Positions 11,670 to 22,164 of a stretch of DNA of 64,000 nucleotides are shown in pieces (positions within the stretch are counted from its first letter, which is position 1; each line of letters opens with the position of its first letter). Source of the DNA: Trematomus loennbergii (lineage: Eukaryota; Chordata; Actinopteri; Perciformes; Nototheniidae). A program made the position numbers and the translations under genes. Location: positions 350,001 to 414,000 of the forward strand of contig JAAOOA010000174.1 in NCBI GenBank assembly GCA_012861695.1, in the 5' to 3' direction. The notes below the pieces were generated by a model. That model had not been told where the DNA came from and ran no database searches. It saw only the letters and a program-made list of their open reading frames with translations.

Positions 11670-11925
11670 ATAAGCGGCACAACTTTATATTAAGGTACAC
11701 AAATTAACCATCAACTAGTTGTTAATTAACATGCATATTAGCAGTATGTTGGCTCTTTATTAGTCATTACAAAACACTTATTAATGCCTTATTCTACATG
11801 ACCATATTCTACAAGTAATAAGCCATTAGTTGAGTTTTTCCTCAATAACCCTCTAATTAGTGCTTATTTATTGCAAGTAAGGAAGTTGTTGTCTTAATAT
11901 GCTCTCCTCAATATGTCTAAATAAC
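11670..11925. repeat. Interspersed repeat T (terminal block of a larger element)
   Basis: The block starts TTTATATTAAGGTACACAAA and runs through CATCAACTAGTTGTTAATTA. It recurs at 34250-34510 and 50979-51133 in the same orientation, and at 51590-51820 and 53440-53688 inverted. The paired inverted copies at 51 kb indicate that it is the terminal inverted repeat of a DNA element. Confidence 0.75.
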
Positions 11926-13080
11926 TCAAAATTAGGTATTTCTATCTAAGAATATGAATACTTTCTAAAATATTGTTAACATTATCAGCAGATAGTGTTT
12001 GGCAGAGTCTCTGTAGAGACTCTGTCGTAGCTGCTACATTGTAATGCCATGTGGTTAATACTTGTGCATGCTGCTCATTCTCTTTCTGCATATCATGTAT
12101 TTATTTTTGCTATGTATATAAATGTCAGGTTCTTAAATGTTGTATGTGAGGGACTCCGGATGGAAATTAGCTCAAAGCTCAAATCCGGCATGTTTACGTT
12201 TTAAAGCATTATTTATTAATATGCATTGTCCCTCTTCAAATAAACGATTAAATCAAATAAATAAAAACCTGATGAACTCAGTTCAATCAGGAGAGACTTC
12301 ATTTTGTTTAAAGAACATTTATTGACACATGTCATATGATAAATGTTAAGTCTTTGGCGATTAGACCCTGATCCTGAAATCGTATATCTAAAGGGGGAAA
12401 TGCAGCCGTGAGCATATAGGGAACCCCCGGGGTCTAGACACTGGTGATGATGCTGAAGATCTGGATTTGATGAGGAGATGGGATGAAGAGGAGGTGGGAT
12501 GAGGTCTTTGAATTAGCTCTCCTGGCACTGGATATGATGAAAGGAGGTGGATGGGGAGGAGGCGGGCGGCAGCATGAACACCTGAAATCACAGCTGACTG
12601 CAGGAGAGAGGAGAACCATTTAAAAGTGTGTCTGCAGCACGGTGATTGGCTGCTGGAGAATGAGGTGAAATGTAATAGGTTATAGACAACGCCCGTGATG
12701 AGCTGATTATATGCAGCTGCGGAGTGAATGTATACCAGTCTTCCTGAAAGAACTTGCGCTGAGCTTCATGTAGTTTTAGGTTCCTTTTGAGAGAAACCAA
12801 TGTGTCTTATCCCTCTCAACTACTACCTGTTACTGCAGCTCTTTTTAGAGGGATTTTGATTCTCAACTTTCAGAGTTTTCCTGACTTTACATGAGGTGAA
12901 GATGTTACTGTGTACATATAGATGAGTTTATTGTGAATCACTGAGCTCTGTAGGCAGAAGAGTAAGAATAATTATATCACTATGGATGCCTTTAAGCATT
13001 TTTAGGGTTGTTAGAAAAATATAAACTGTTATAACATCAGGCTTATTTTTTACCTCCAACTTGAATCTCTTGACAAAGAA
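11926..13080. other. Non-coding spacer with a diverged TRIM-leader-like block
   Basis: No gene is visible. The segment 12737-12880 (ending in TCAACTTTCAGAG) is present inverted at 33085-33195. In that copy it runs into AACTGAGTTCATCAG and GAGACTCTGCTAAACAC, words that resemble the TRIM leader exons. The piece at 11985-12035 (AGTGTTTGGCAGAGTCTCTG) is the other half of the same block. This looks like a diverged leader split by about 700 bp of inserted sequence. Confidence 0.4.
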
Positions 13081-15379
13081 ATATGCATGGTAGCATGGTC
13101 ATTGTTGGACTATTACATCGACCACCATTGGGAAAACCATTGTCCTTGGTCAACACGAGAGGTTATCCTGTACATGTTTGTCACAAACTGGGTCTCCACA
13201 TATATCAGTGTTTGGTTTACAGTACAGTGACTCCATGCTTATCTCTCCTTTGTGTGTGCTCCATCCAGTGGACACTCTGCGCCAGAACACCAGGAAGTGG
13301 TGGAAGTGTGTTACTGTAGTGTAGTACAACAACAACAACACAATGAACTCTGTGCTGAGGTCTATATGGTATTATCCTGTTAAACTTGCATTAAATACCA
13401 CAGTACTATTTTTGCAATACCATTTCTTGACTATTTTTAAATCTGGCTCAAAAGGCCTTATAAAAATGTGAGGAGATTTTTCATGCATAACTTTCCTTTT
13501 GTGTTTTTAAGACTTGTTTCCTGTCAGCTGAAATAACACTGAACACATTACTCACACAAACAACAAAGACCAGTGACCTTGAAATTAGTATATTTATTTT
13601 TTATTTAAAATTGTACTTATCAAGATTGTTATCTTGGATGAAAGGCAAAACATTTAATCCGTTACACATTGAGTTCTTGTTTAGTTCAGTGATTATAAAA
13701 ATGTGCTGGGAGGGAAATAATTTGATACGACATTTTTTTCAAAGTATAAGAAAAGGAGGGTTTCGTGTATGCATGATGAGTTAAAACTGAGAACCTAGGA
13801 AGAGGTGTATTCTGGCTTTTTGCCAACCCCGTTAGTCATGTGACCCTCATCACATTTCACCCAGTTGTTTCTACCACACACAGCAAACACACATAAGTGT
13901 TGACACAATGCAAACAAATAGGACATCATGTTGATTCAGCTTTTTATATCACAACGGGGGAAACTAGTTTTATAAAAAGATGGCAAAACTACAGGAAGCA
14001 AATGGTAGGGCTTAAGTCCAACTGTTTATCCTTAAAAAATGTAATTAAATCAAACCTAATTTGTCCTTATATTAGTTGTTGGCATAAATACTTGTATAAT
14101 ACTAAACTCTGTAGTTAGTTACGTCATTGTAAAGAGTAGTTTTAGTGGTATAGTGACTGCCTTCACTCGTAAAAGTGAATGCTATCTCACTGATATCAGC
14201 CCCACTGTTTTCTGCTCTACAGCCAATATCCAATCACTGATAGTGGAAACAAACATTTCATCCTACAAGCTCTTCACACAAAAAGTCATCAACAGATGTA
14301 ATACAAGTAATTTTATTTGTGAATTAGCTACAGGAAATGTGTCATGAAATACAAATGATATGTAAATGATGCCTTCCTGTTCAGTGTTTAGTGCTCGAGT
14401 CCCTGCTTTCTCAGACCTTGTGTTCAACATGCAGTTTATTTGAATGTTTTTAATTCAAAATCACATATTTACAGATGTCTTTGATTCATAAGCTATTTTA
14501 CCAGTATTCACTATAACACCTGGCATGTAAATATGCAAGCTAACAGTTATTAACCAAACCGTTTTTATTTATTTTATGTCATATTATTTAGCTTCATTTA
14601 CCTATAATATTACACATATTTTATTTTGTAGACACTACAGGCATGTCATAGGCTTTTCTCTTAAAGGTGGGGTAGGTACTGTAAGTTTGAGAAACCGGCT
14701 CGAGATACACTTTTTGTTATATTCCATGGAATGCTCTTAACATCCCGATAGCAATGAATATCTTAAGTGCTTTGACCAAAAATCCATTAAAAAATATCAT
14801 CTGTGGAAGCTGTAGTACTGTAAAAAGCACGACCAATCATCTCAGCCGGCCCGGCTAAAATAACTGGATGGCCTACCTGCCTGTCAGCCTTCCATCTGTG
14901 CACAAACTTATCTCGTGCCCTCATTGGTCATGTGTGTGTGTGTTGGAGGAGGGGCTCTATAAGGAAGTGGCAGATTTTTTCCGGTTGTGTATTTTCAAAT
15001 TCTAGTGCACTCGAGCTGGTTTCTCAAACTTACCTACCCCACCTTTAAATGACCCTTTATGACACAATATTAAACATTTATTTTGCTTATTGATTCAAAC
15101 TTCAGCTTGACACATGTGGTGTCTTTGGAAGCAATGGCTCCTTCTTGAAGTTAAAGTAATTATCTGTGGCTTTATAAAAACTTTAATACATATATTCTCC
15201 ATATGTGTTAGAGTGTTGATGAGATAATTGTTGAGTAAATGAATGCTTCCAATAATGTGTTGTATGTAATGAGATACATAAATAAGAATGTAAATCAATC
15301 ACCACAGTCAACTTATTATGTAGAAAATAAAATGGAAACTATGTTCTGACTAAATCAACACATGAAATAAGATGAGTGA
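13081..15379 (-). repeat. 3' flank of TRIM unit A (segmental duplication)
   Basis: This 2.3-kb non-coding block is the downstream flank of TRIM copy A. It is repeated with high similarity downstream of B (17745-19852), C (27252-33075, interrupted), D (45294-48889, interrupted), G (52081-53147, partial) and E (61941-63960). Landmarks are TACGAGTGAAGGCAGTCACT, the CACATGACTAACGGGG region and ACACTTCCACCACTTCCTGG, read in gene orientation. It is interrupted by the MITE at 14665-15044. Confidence 0.85.
14665..15044. mobile_element. TTAA-flanked MITE
   Basis: A 380-bp element with terminal inverted repeats starting AGGTGGGGTAGGT and followed by the common inner motif AAGTTTGAGAAACC. TTAA flanks it at 14661-14664 and 15045-15048. 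The other TRIM units have one uninterrupted TTAA at the matching place (for example TCTCTTTAATGAAGC at 19489), so the insertion is precise. The TTAA target suggests piggyBac or Kolobok origin. Confidence 0.85.
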
Positions 15380-17005
15380 TTAGGTGACTCAGACAGGAGA
15401 GATGATCAGAGGTGCAGCATTTTTACGGCCATATTTACCACCAGGACTAAAGTATGGGTAGAGTTTCTCAGTGAAGGAGCAGCCAGTAAAGGAGTAGATA
15501 GAGCTGCAGCATCTACGTCATAAAAGGAGACCAGACCCTCCTCATAATCCACAAACACCCCCACCTTCTTAGGCCTCTTCAGAGAAAGACTGACTGCAGG
15601 TCATCATTGAGCTTGTACTCATTTCCCTTCTCAGCCATATAGTCCAGAACCATCTTCAGGGCTCAGTTGATCTCTCCCTTCCTCTTGATCGACCTCTGGC
15701 CACTCCTAAATCCCACTCGTCTTTCCTTTAACTTGAACCTCAAAGTAAAATCTGCCTGAAGAGAAACTCTGCTTTCCTAAAACACAATACATCAGAAAAT
15801 CTCTCGGTTGTTGGGAGATCTTTTCACATCACCATCACGACTTGTTTTCCATCATCAGACAGGATGAGAGGATGTGCTGTATCAGGATCAAGAGTCACAT
15901 CCACTGCGTACTTCTGGACCCTCTTCAGCTCAGCTTCAAGCAGCTTCTTCATCTCTTTACTGAGTGTCTCCTCCAGCTGAACCACAGCTCTCACCACAGT
16001 CCCTTCATATGATGATGGAGGGATGCTGACCTTTGTCCAGTCCTTGGTGAGTGATGGGTGTTGGATGTTTAGGGACTGGACACCCTGGAGAAATGGAGGT
16101 GGTCTTCAGACCGTGAGAGATGCTGCCACAGAGCTTCTCTTCTTCAGCTGAGAGATTTCCTGTTCCAGCTCTTTGATGAAGTCTTCAGCCCGTTTCATTC
16201 TCATGTTCTGCTTCCCTTCTATTGTTTGGATGAACTCATTCAGGTTTCTCTCAACAGACTCCTTCAGAGCAGTGAAGACCTGAACCCTTCTGCTACCTCT
16301 CTGTCTGCATCTTCCTTACTGAGGTCCACTGAGTGTTTGATCTCCTCAATCTTCAGTTGTCTCTTCTGGATCATTTCCTGAATTCTAGCCTCTTTCTTTC
16401 CCAGCGCTGCCTTTTTCCTTCATATCCTTCTTTGAGAGGAACCACATCATGCATCTTGTGGTCTGAAAACATGGCAGAGCATGCAGACACATGTCTGGTC
16501 GGTCTTACAGAACAGCTCCAGAGGTTTATCGTGCTTCGGACACATCCTGTCTTCCAGGTTCTCCACAGGGTCGATCAGCTGATGTCTTTTCAGACTGACT
16601 TTGTCAGATGAGGCTCCAGGTGAGTCTCACAGTAGGAGGTCAGACACACCAGGCAGGACTTCAGGGCCTTCAGTTTGGTTTCAGTGCAGACGTCACAGGG
16701 AACTTCTCCTGGTTTGAAGACTTGTTGCTCTGAGCTGCTGCTGCTGCTGCTGGCTTTCTGTTGAGCCGACTGTCTGAACTGAGCGACCATCTCAGAGATG
16801 AAAGTGTTAACGTGCAGCTCAGGTCTTGTGTTGAACTCTTTTTACACATGGGACACTGGCACCTGTCACTTGTATCCCAGTGTTCAGTGATGCAGTCTTT
16901 ACAGAAGTTGTGTCCACATGGTATAGTGACTGGATCAGTGAACAAATCCAGACAGATGGAGCAGAGAAACTGATCTTCAGATGGCAGATAGCTTGCAGCA
17001 GCCAT
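15380..17005 (-). pseudogene. TRIM copy A, RING/B-box/coiled-coil/SPRY, disrupted
   Basis: A bloodthirsty/TRIM39-like E3 ubiquitin ligase on the minus strand. The start is ATG at 17005 (MAAASYLPSEDQF). The RING is complete in sequence (C-x2-C, CGHNFC, CPMC), then one A is missing from the AAAAA run near 16840, shifting CKKEF out of frame. A seven-serine linker (AGC repeat) follows, then B-box CDVC..CLVC, coiled coil and PRY/SPRY, all with further frame breaks. The last codons contain TGA where other copies have AGA (end of SPVRVT), besides the TAA at 15380-15382. Some SPRY segments are shortened. Breaks here exceed those of C and E, so I call it a pseudogene, although part of the damage may be assembly error. 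The intron runs 17006-17429. Confidence 0.8.
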
Positions 17006-17429
17006 ATCTACACACATGTGAAAGAAAAGAAAAACATTTGAAACATCAATCATCAATTCAATATAGGTGTTCTCGATCATTCTTTTATTGAAAATAACAC
17101 TGCTCTTCTTACTGTGAGACCATAACAATTAATTTCCTCTAGCTGCTTCACATTAAAAGCCTCCAACTGTTTCTCCAATGGAAATATTTTTATTTTGAAA
17201 CAGCTAGAGGAAATGGGTAAAAGCATTATGTAGGAAGTGATCAGCAAAATATAATAAGAGCAGGAGAGCAGAAGTGAATACTAAGAGTTGATACAAAGAT
17301 ACTGTTTAAGCTGTTTAACGTGGACTCTATATCATATACTGTATATGGTTATGTTGTTGGAGAAAAACAAGTTGGACGTTTGTGTTAATCCTGCTTGTTG
17401 ACAGTGTAAATATAATCAGCTGTACTCAC

Positions 17430-17630
17430 CAGTGTTTGACAGAGACTCTGCTGTGTTGTTGAGAAAGATCTGATGAACTCAGTTTGTATTTTCTTTAGAC
17501 AGAAACGGAGGCTAGTCTCGACTGCAGTGTGGCTGCCTCTCTGACTAACGTAACATTCGTTTCCTGAGTGTGTCGTGTAAGCTCTCCTCTTTCCACTGTA
17601 GCTCCTCCTCTCACTGTCTGCTGGTTTGTT
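17430..17630 (-). other. 5' untranslated leader exon of TRIM copy A
   Basis: On the minus strand the exon ends CTGTCAAACACTG followed by GTGAGTACAG, a strong donor. It is highly similar to the leader exons at 20975-21166 (C), 42890-43088 (D) and 56880-57078 (E). Exon boundaries are inferred from the shared donor; the 5' end is approximate. Coding starts in the next exon after an acceptor TGTGTAG 2 nt upstream of the ATG. Confidence 0.6.
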
Positions 17631-17744
17631 CCCTCCCTCTGATCTGCATGGGTATTGAGAAATACCAGGTTTTCTCTGATAGTTAGGAGCAAAGGTTCTG
17701 CTTTACAGATGGGAGGGATGAGGTGTGTCAAAAGCTGTTTCAAC

Positions 17745-19852
17745 TAAAATCTCTTGACAAAGACATACGCATGTAGCATGGTCATAGTTGGACTATTACA
17801 TTGACACCATTGAAAAAACCCATTTGTCCTTGGTCAACATAGAGTTATCCTGTACATGTTTATCACAAACTGTGTCTCCTCATATATCAGTGTTTGGTTT
17901 ACAGTACATGCTTATCTTTCCTTTGTGTTGTGCTCCATCCAGTGGACACTCTGCGCCAGAACACCAGGAAGTGGTGGAAGTGTGTTACTGTAGTAAAACA
18001 ACAAAACACAATTGAACGCAGTGCTGAGGTCTATATGGTATTATCCTGTTAAACTTGCATTAAATACCACAGTACTATTTTTGCAATATGACTATTTTTA
18101 AATCTGACTTGAAAGGAATGTGAGGAGATTTTTCATGCATAACTTTGAACAACAAATAAAACAGCAGTTATGGTTTTTTTAGAATCTAAAATGAGATCAA
18201 ATGTAATCCTTCTGACCTTAACATATACATATACTGAGTTTTTAACCACTGAAATACAAAATAAAATAAAAGGCTATCTGCCATGTTTTTTAAATCTTGC
18301 CTGATTTATAGATTGGTTTTGATCCTTGACATACGGAAACCCATCAAGTTTTCCTATTGTGTTTTTAAGACTTGTTTCCTGTCATCTAAATAACACTGAA
18401 CACATTACTCACAGAAACAACAAAGACCAGTGACTTGAAATTAGTATATACATTTTTTTATTTAAAATTGTACTTATCAAGATTGTTATCTTGGATGAAA
18501 GACAACATATTTAATCCGTTTCACATTGAGTTCTTGTTTATTCAGTGATTATAAAATGTGCTGGGAGGGAAAAGGAATTTTTTTCAAACTATGAGAAAAA
18601 GAGGGTTTCGTGTACGCATGATGAGTTAAAACTGAGAACCTGGGAAGAGGTGTATTCTGGCTTTTTGCCAACCCCCGTTAGTCATGTGACCCTCATCACA
18701 TTTCACCCAGTTGTTTCTACCACACACAACAAACACACATAAGTGTTGACACAATGCAAACAAATGTAGGACATCATGTTGATTCAGCTTTTTATATCAC
18801 AAAGGGGGAAACTAGTTTTATAAAAATATGGCAAAACTACAGGAAGCAAATGGTAGGTCAACTGTATATCCTTAAAAATATCATTAAATCAAACCTAATT
18901 TGTCCTTATTAGTTGTTGGCATAAATACTTGTATAATACTAAACTCTGTAGAAGTTACTTCATTGTAAAGAGTAGTTTTGTGTTATAGTGACTGCCTTCA
19001 CTCATAAAAGTGAATGCTATCTCACTGATATCCCCACTGTTTTCTGCTCTACAGCCAATATCCAATCACTGCTAGTGGAAACAACATTTCATCCTACAAG
19101 CTCTTCACACAAAAAAATCAACTTATATTTTTTTAATGTGAATTAGCCTCAGGAAATGTGTCATGAAATACAAATGATGTGTAAACCAGGCCTTCCTGTT
19201 CAGTGTTTAGTGCTCGAGTCCCTGCTTTCTCAGACCAAACATCTAGTTTATTTACTGTTTTCTTAACTCACAATCACATATTTACAGATGTCTTTGATTC
19301 ATAAGCCATTTTACCAGTAATCAATATAAAACCTGGCATGTAGATATACAAGTTAACAGTTATTAACCAAACCATTTAACACAAATGAGGATTATCATAT
19401 TATTTAGCTTCATTTTAGTTTTTCTAGCAGTATAACTATTACACACATTTTATTTAGTACACAGTAGAGGCATGTAATAGGCCTTTCTCTTTAATGAAGC
19501 TTTACAACAATTAAATATAAACATTTAATGTTATTATCAACTCTAACTATAGCTTGACAAATGTGTGTCATTAGAACAACTTTTTTTGAAGTTACAATAC
19601 ATATTGTAGCTTTATCCAACGTTCATAGATATTCTCCACATGTGTTACGATAAGTGTTGAAGAGATAATTATTTGATTGTTGAGTAGATGAATGAATCCA
19701 CTTATGTGTTGTATACAGAATCTAAACCATATGTATCAAGTCACCACTTTAAACTTATTTTGTGAAAATAAGATAAACTATACAGTTTTGACTCTAAATA
19801 TCGATGTTTGTTCCTTGAATGAAAATAAATCAACATGAAATAAGATGAGTGA
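17745..19852 (-). repeat. 3' flank of TRIM unit B (segmental duplication)
   Basis: This is the same 3' flank as in the other units, minus strand. At about 17745 it joins the upstream region of unit A, so A and B are in tandem head-to-tail order on the minus strand. It lacks the MITE found in A. Confidence 0.85.
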
Positions 19853-20072
19853 TTAGGTGACTCAGACAGGAGAGATGATCAGAGGTGCAGTTTTTACAGC
19901 CATATTTAAGACCAGGACTGAAGTAGGGAAGATTTTCCGTTGAAGTAGCAGCCAGTAAAGGAGTAGATCAGAGCTGCAGCATCTACGTCAAAAAGGAGAC
20001 CAGACCCTCCTCATAATCCACAAACACCCCACCTTCTGAGGCTGAGACTTCAGAGAGATACTGACCGACACG
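19853..20072 (-). pseudogene. TRIM copy B, 3' SPRY fragment only
   Basis: The minus strand encodes the last part of a PRY/SPRY domain. Recognisable words are [17 protein letters not shown] and [10 protein letters not shown] in broken frames, then the stop at 19855-19853. Similarity to the other copies ends abruptly at about 20072, where an inverted-repeat segment starts. RING, B-box and coiled coil are absent, so this is a truncated copy, not a gene. Confidence 0.85.
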
Positions 20073-20425
20073 GGTCCATACTAAAATTGTGTACATTATC
20101 ACACATAAAATAAACATTCATTTAGAAGATTAGAGTCCAGTGACATGGTAAGCAATCAAAGTCAGTGTGAACAACATGTCATATTCATCTTTAACCCTTG
20201 TGTTGTGTTCGAAAGCTGTTACCGTTCATGGTGTTCGCGGGTCAATTTTGACCCATGATTTATCTCCATCTCCAAAACACTCCAAAAATAATGACCAAAC
20301 AATCCTGTTGTAATTGAAAGGTTATGATGGAGTTAAAACAATATTGGATGATAGTCATTATTTTGGAGTGAATGTTTATTTTATGTGTGATAATGTACAC
20401 CATTTTAGTATGGATAATATGTCAC
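20073..20425. mobile_element. Inverted-repeat segment with a piggyBac-like terminus
   Basis: Arms at about 20077-20124 and 20371-20418 are inverted copies (ACATTATCACACATAAAATA on the left). Between them, TTAA at 20191 is followed by CCCTTGTGTTGTGTTCG, the same terminus as the complete TTAA-flanked element at 54272-54876, and interior words such as GGATGATAGTCATTATTTTG are shared. The opposite terminus is missing, so this is a rearranged copy. It forms the breakpoint of TRIM copy B. Confidence 0.65.
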
Positions 20426-20974
20426 TTTATTTCTTTATTTTCATTCAACATGTATTATTAATTACTGTGTGTATGTAAATGTGTTGGACAATTGCAGGAC
20501 TAGCCCTCACTCCATATTTGTTTTATTTCTGACTCGGATGATAAACCAGGCCTGTCATAAAATCATAAAATGCACCCCCCCCCCCAAAAGATGTTTGTAT
20601 TATTCCCACCCTCAAGCATTTTTCAGGGTATAGTTGTAGGACTAGTACCAATGAATGGAGCAAGGGGGGGGAGGTGGGTGGTAGTGGAGTGCAGAGCTTC
20701 GTGGCCGTGATCAGCTGTTTAGCGCAGGGCTGCTGTACAGACCGACGTTAACAGCAGCCCTGTCTGTGCACACGGAGACCGACTCTGTCGTCCGGTGATC
20801 TAACCGCCTTCTGGAAAAGCTTCACAAGTACGTCGGTACGCAAATGCGCTTTGTGACACAAGCATGGATGATAATAAGAAGGACACAAGTGACGGTACGC
20901 ATTTCAGATTGTTGCCGCGCATGCGTACCTGCGTACCAGTTATGTGCACCCCGGTCTGGTCAGGGAAACACCAG
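20426..20974. other. Spacer upstream of TRIM copy C
   Basis: No gene is recognised. The stretch around 20820-20960 has several GCGTAC/GTACGC words and an open frame that continues into the leader exon, but no known domain. The inversion boundary between minus-strand units (A, B) and plus-strand units (C-E) must lie in or near this interval. Confidence 0.4.
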
Positions 20975-21166
20975 CTGCAGTGAGAGGAGGAGCAGCAGTG
21001 GAAAGAGGAGAGCTTACACGCGGCACGCCACAGGAAACGAAAGTTATGTTAGTCAGAGAGGCAGCCACACTGCAGTCGAGACTAGTGTCAGTTTCTGTCT
21101 AAAGAAAAACAAACTGAGTTCATCAGATCTTTCTCAACAACACAGCAGAGTCTCTGTCAAACACTG
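20975..21166 (+). other. 5' untranslated leader exon of TRIM copy C
   Basis: It matches the other leader exons: GTGAGAGGAGGAGC, GTCAGAGAGGCAGCCACACT, CTGAGTTCATCAGATC, ending CAAACACTG before donor GTGAGTACAG. The 5' end is approximate. The intron to the coding exon is about 4.5 kb here against about 0.6 kb in D, because of inserted elements. Confidence 0.6.
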
Positions 21167-21349
21167 GTGAGTACAGCTGATTATATTTACACTTTCAACA
21201 AGCAGGATTAACACAAAACTTCAGCTCTACTCAGACGAAAACTCCACCCTTTACGTCCAACTTGTTTTTCTCTAACAACATAACCAATATATGATATTGA
21301 GTCCACTTTAAACAGCTTAAACAGTCTCTTTGTATCAGCTCTTAGTACT

Positions 21350-21530
21350 TTATAAATGTCCTCTCTGTGGGACTAATAAAGGTATTCTAATTCTGATTTA
21401 GTAACTTGTAACTAGTGTTGTAGTACTCATGAACACTTTTTAACGGTCTCGGTCTTGTCTCGGTCCTATAGGCTCCGAATCTTTGCCCTCATGCGCCGCA
21501 ATGTTTGTTAACATACCAGCTGCTACACTC
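21350..21530. repeat. LINE-tail and AACGGTCTCGGTC repeat in intron 1 of copy C
   Basis: GGGACTAATAAAGGTATTCT looks like a non-LTR tail. It is followed by AACGGTCTCGGTCTTGTCTC and CTCATGCGCCGCAATGTTTG. The same arrangement is at 57260-57570 in intron 1 of copy E, but not in D. Confidence 0.6.
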
Positions 21531-22164
21531 AAACGGTCTTGTGTGTACTTGTACTAAGGTGGTTCCTGGTTGTTGTTTTTTTTTTGTTGCTTTGACCTAT
21601 ATACCGTAACATTTATATTATGATGTTTTATATTATGTTCTTACTATGTTACTGTTTTTATATGAAAGGATAACTTTTTGAATAAATATGATGAAGTTGA
21701 ATTTATATCTTACGTATATGTGTCTTTTTATGATGATGTGGATCTTTCAGATCAAATTCTCTGGTATCTTACACATGGCAGTGCTTCCCCTAGGATGGAG
21801 TCATAGCAGCGGTGCTAAGGCACGTGGGCCCAGCATAATGTGAGCGCGGAGCGCGTGGAATATTTTAGTGTGGAAAATATGTGTTTACATAATTTGTAAA
21901 CACATATTTGTTTGAGACCCACTGAGATAACTTAGACTAAAATTAACTATCTAAACACTCAGAGTCCTTTACCTCACTGAGCCTCTCAGTCTGACAGGAG
22001 AGCTCTCCTCCACCCTGGTTGTAGAAACATCTACTTCTTATATCCGTTAGCGCAGCTTGCACCGGATTCTAATAACAACAGTGCAGGTACCGGTGCGCCC
22101 TCTCTCTCTCTCCTCGCTCGCTCCCAAGCTCGCTCTTTGGCTGTGAGCTGCGGGTGCCTGATAA

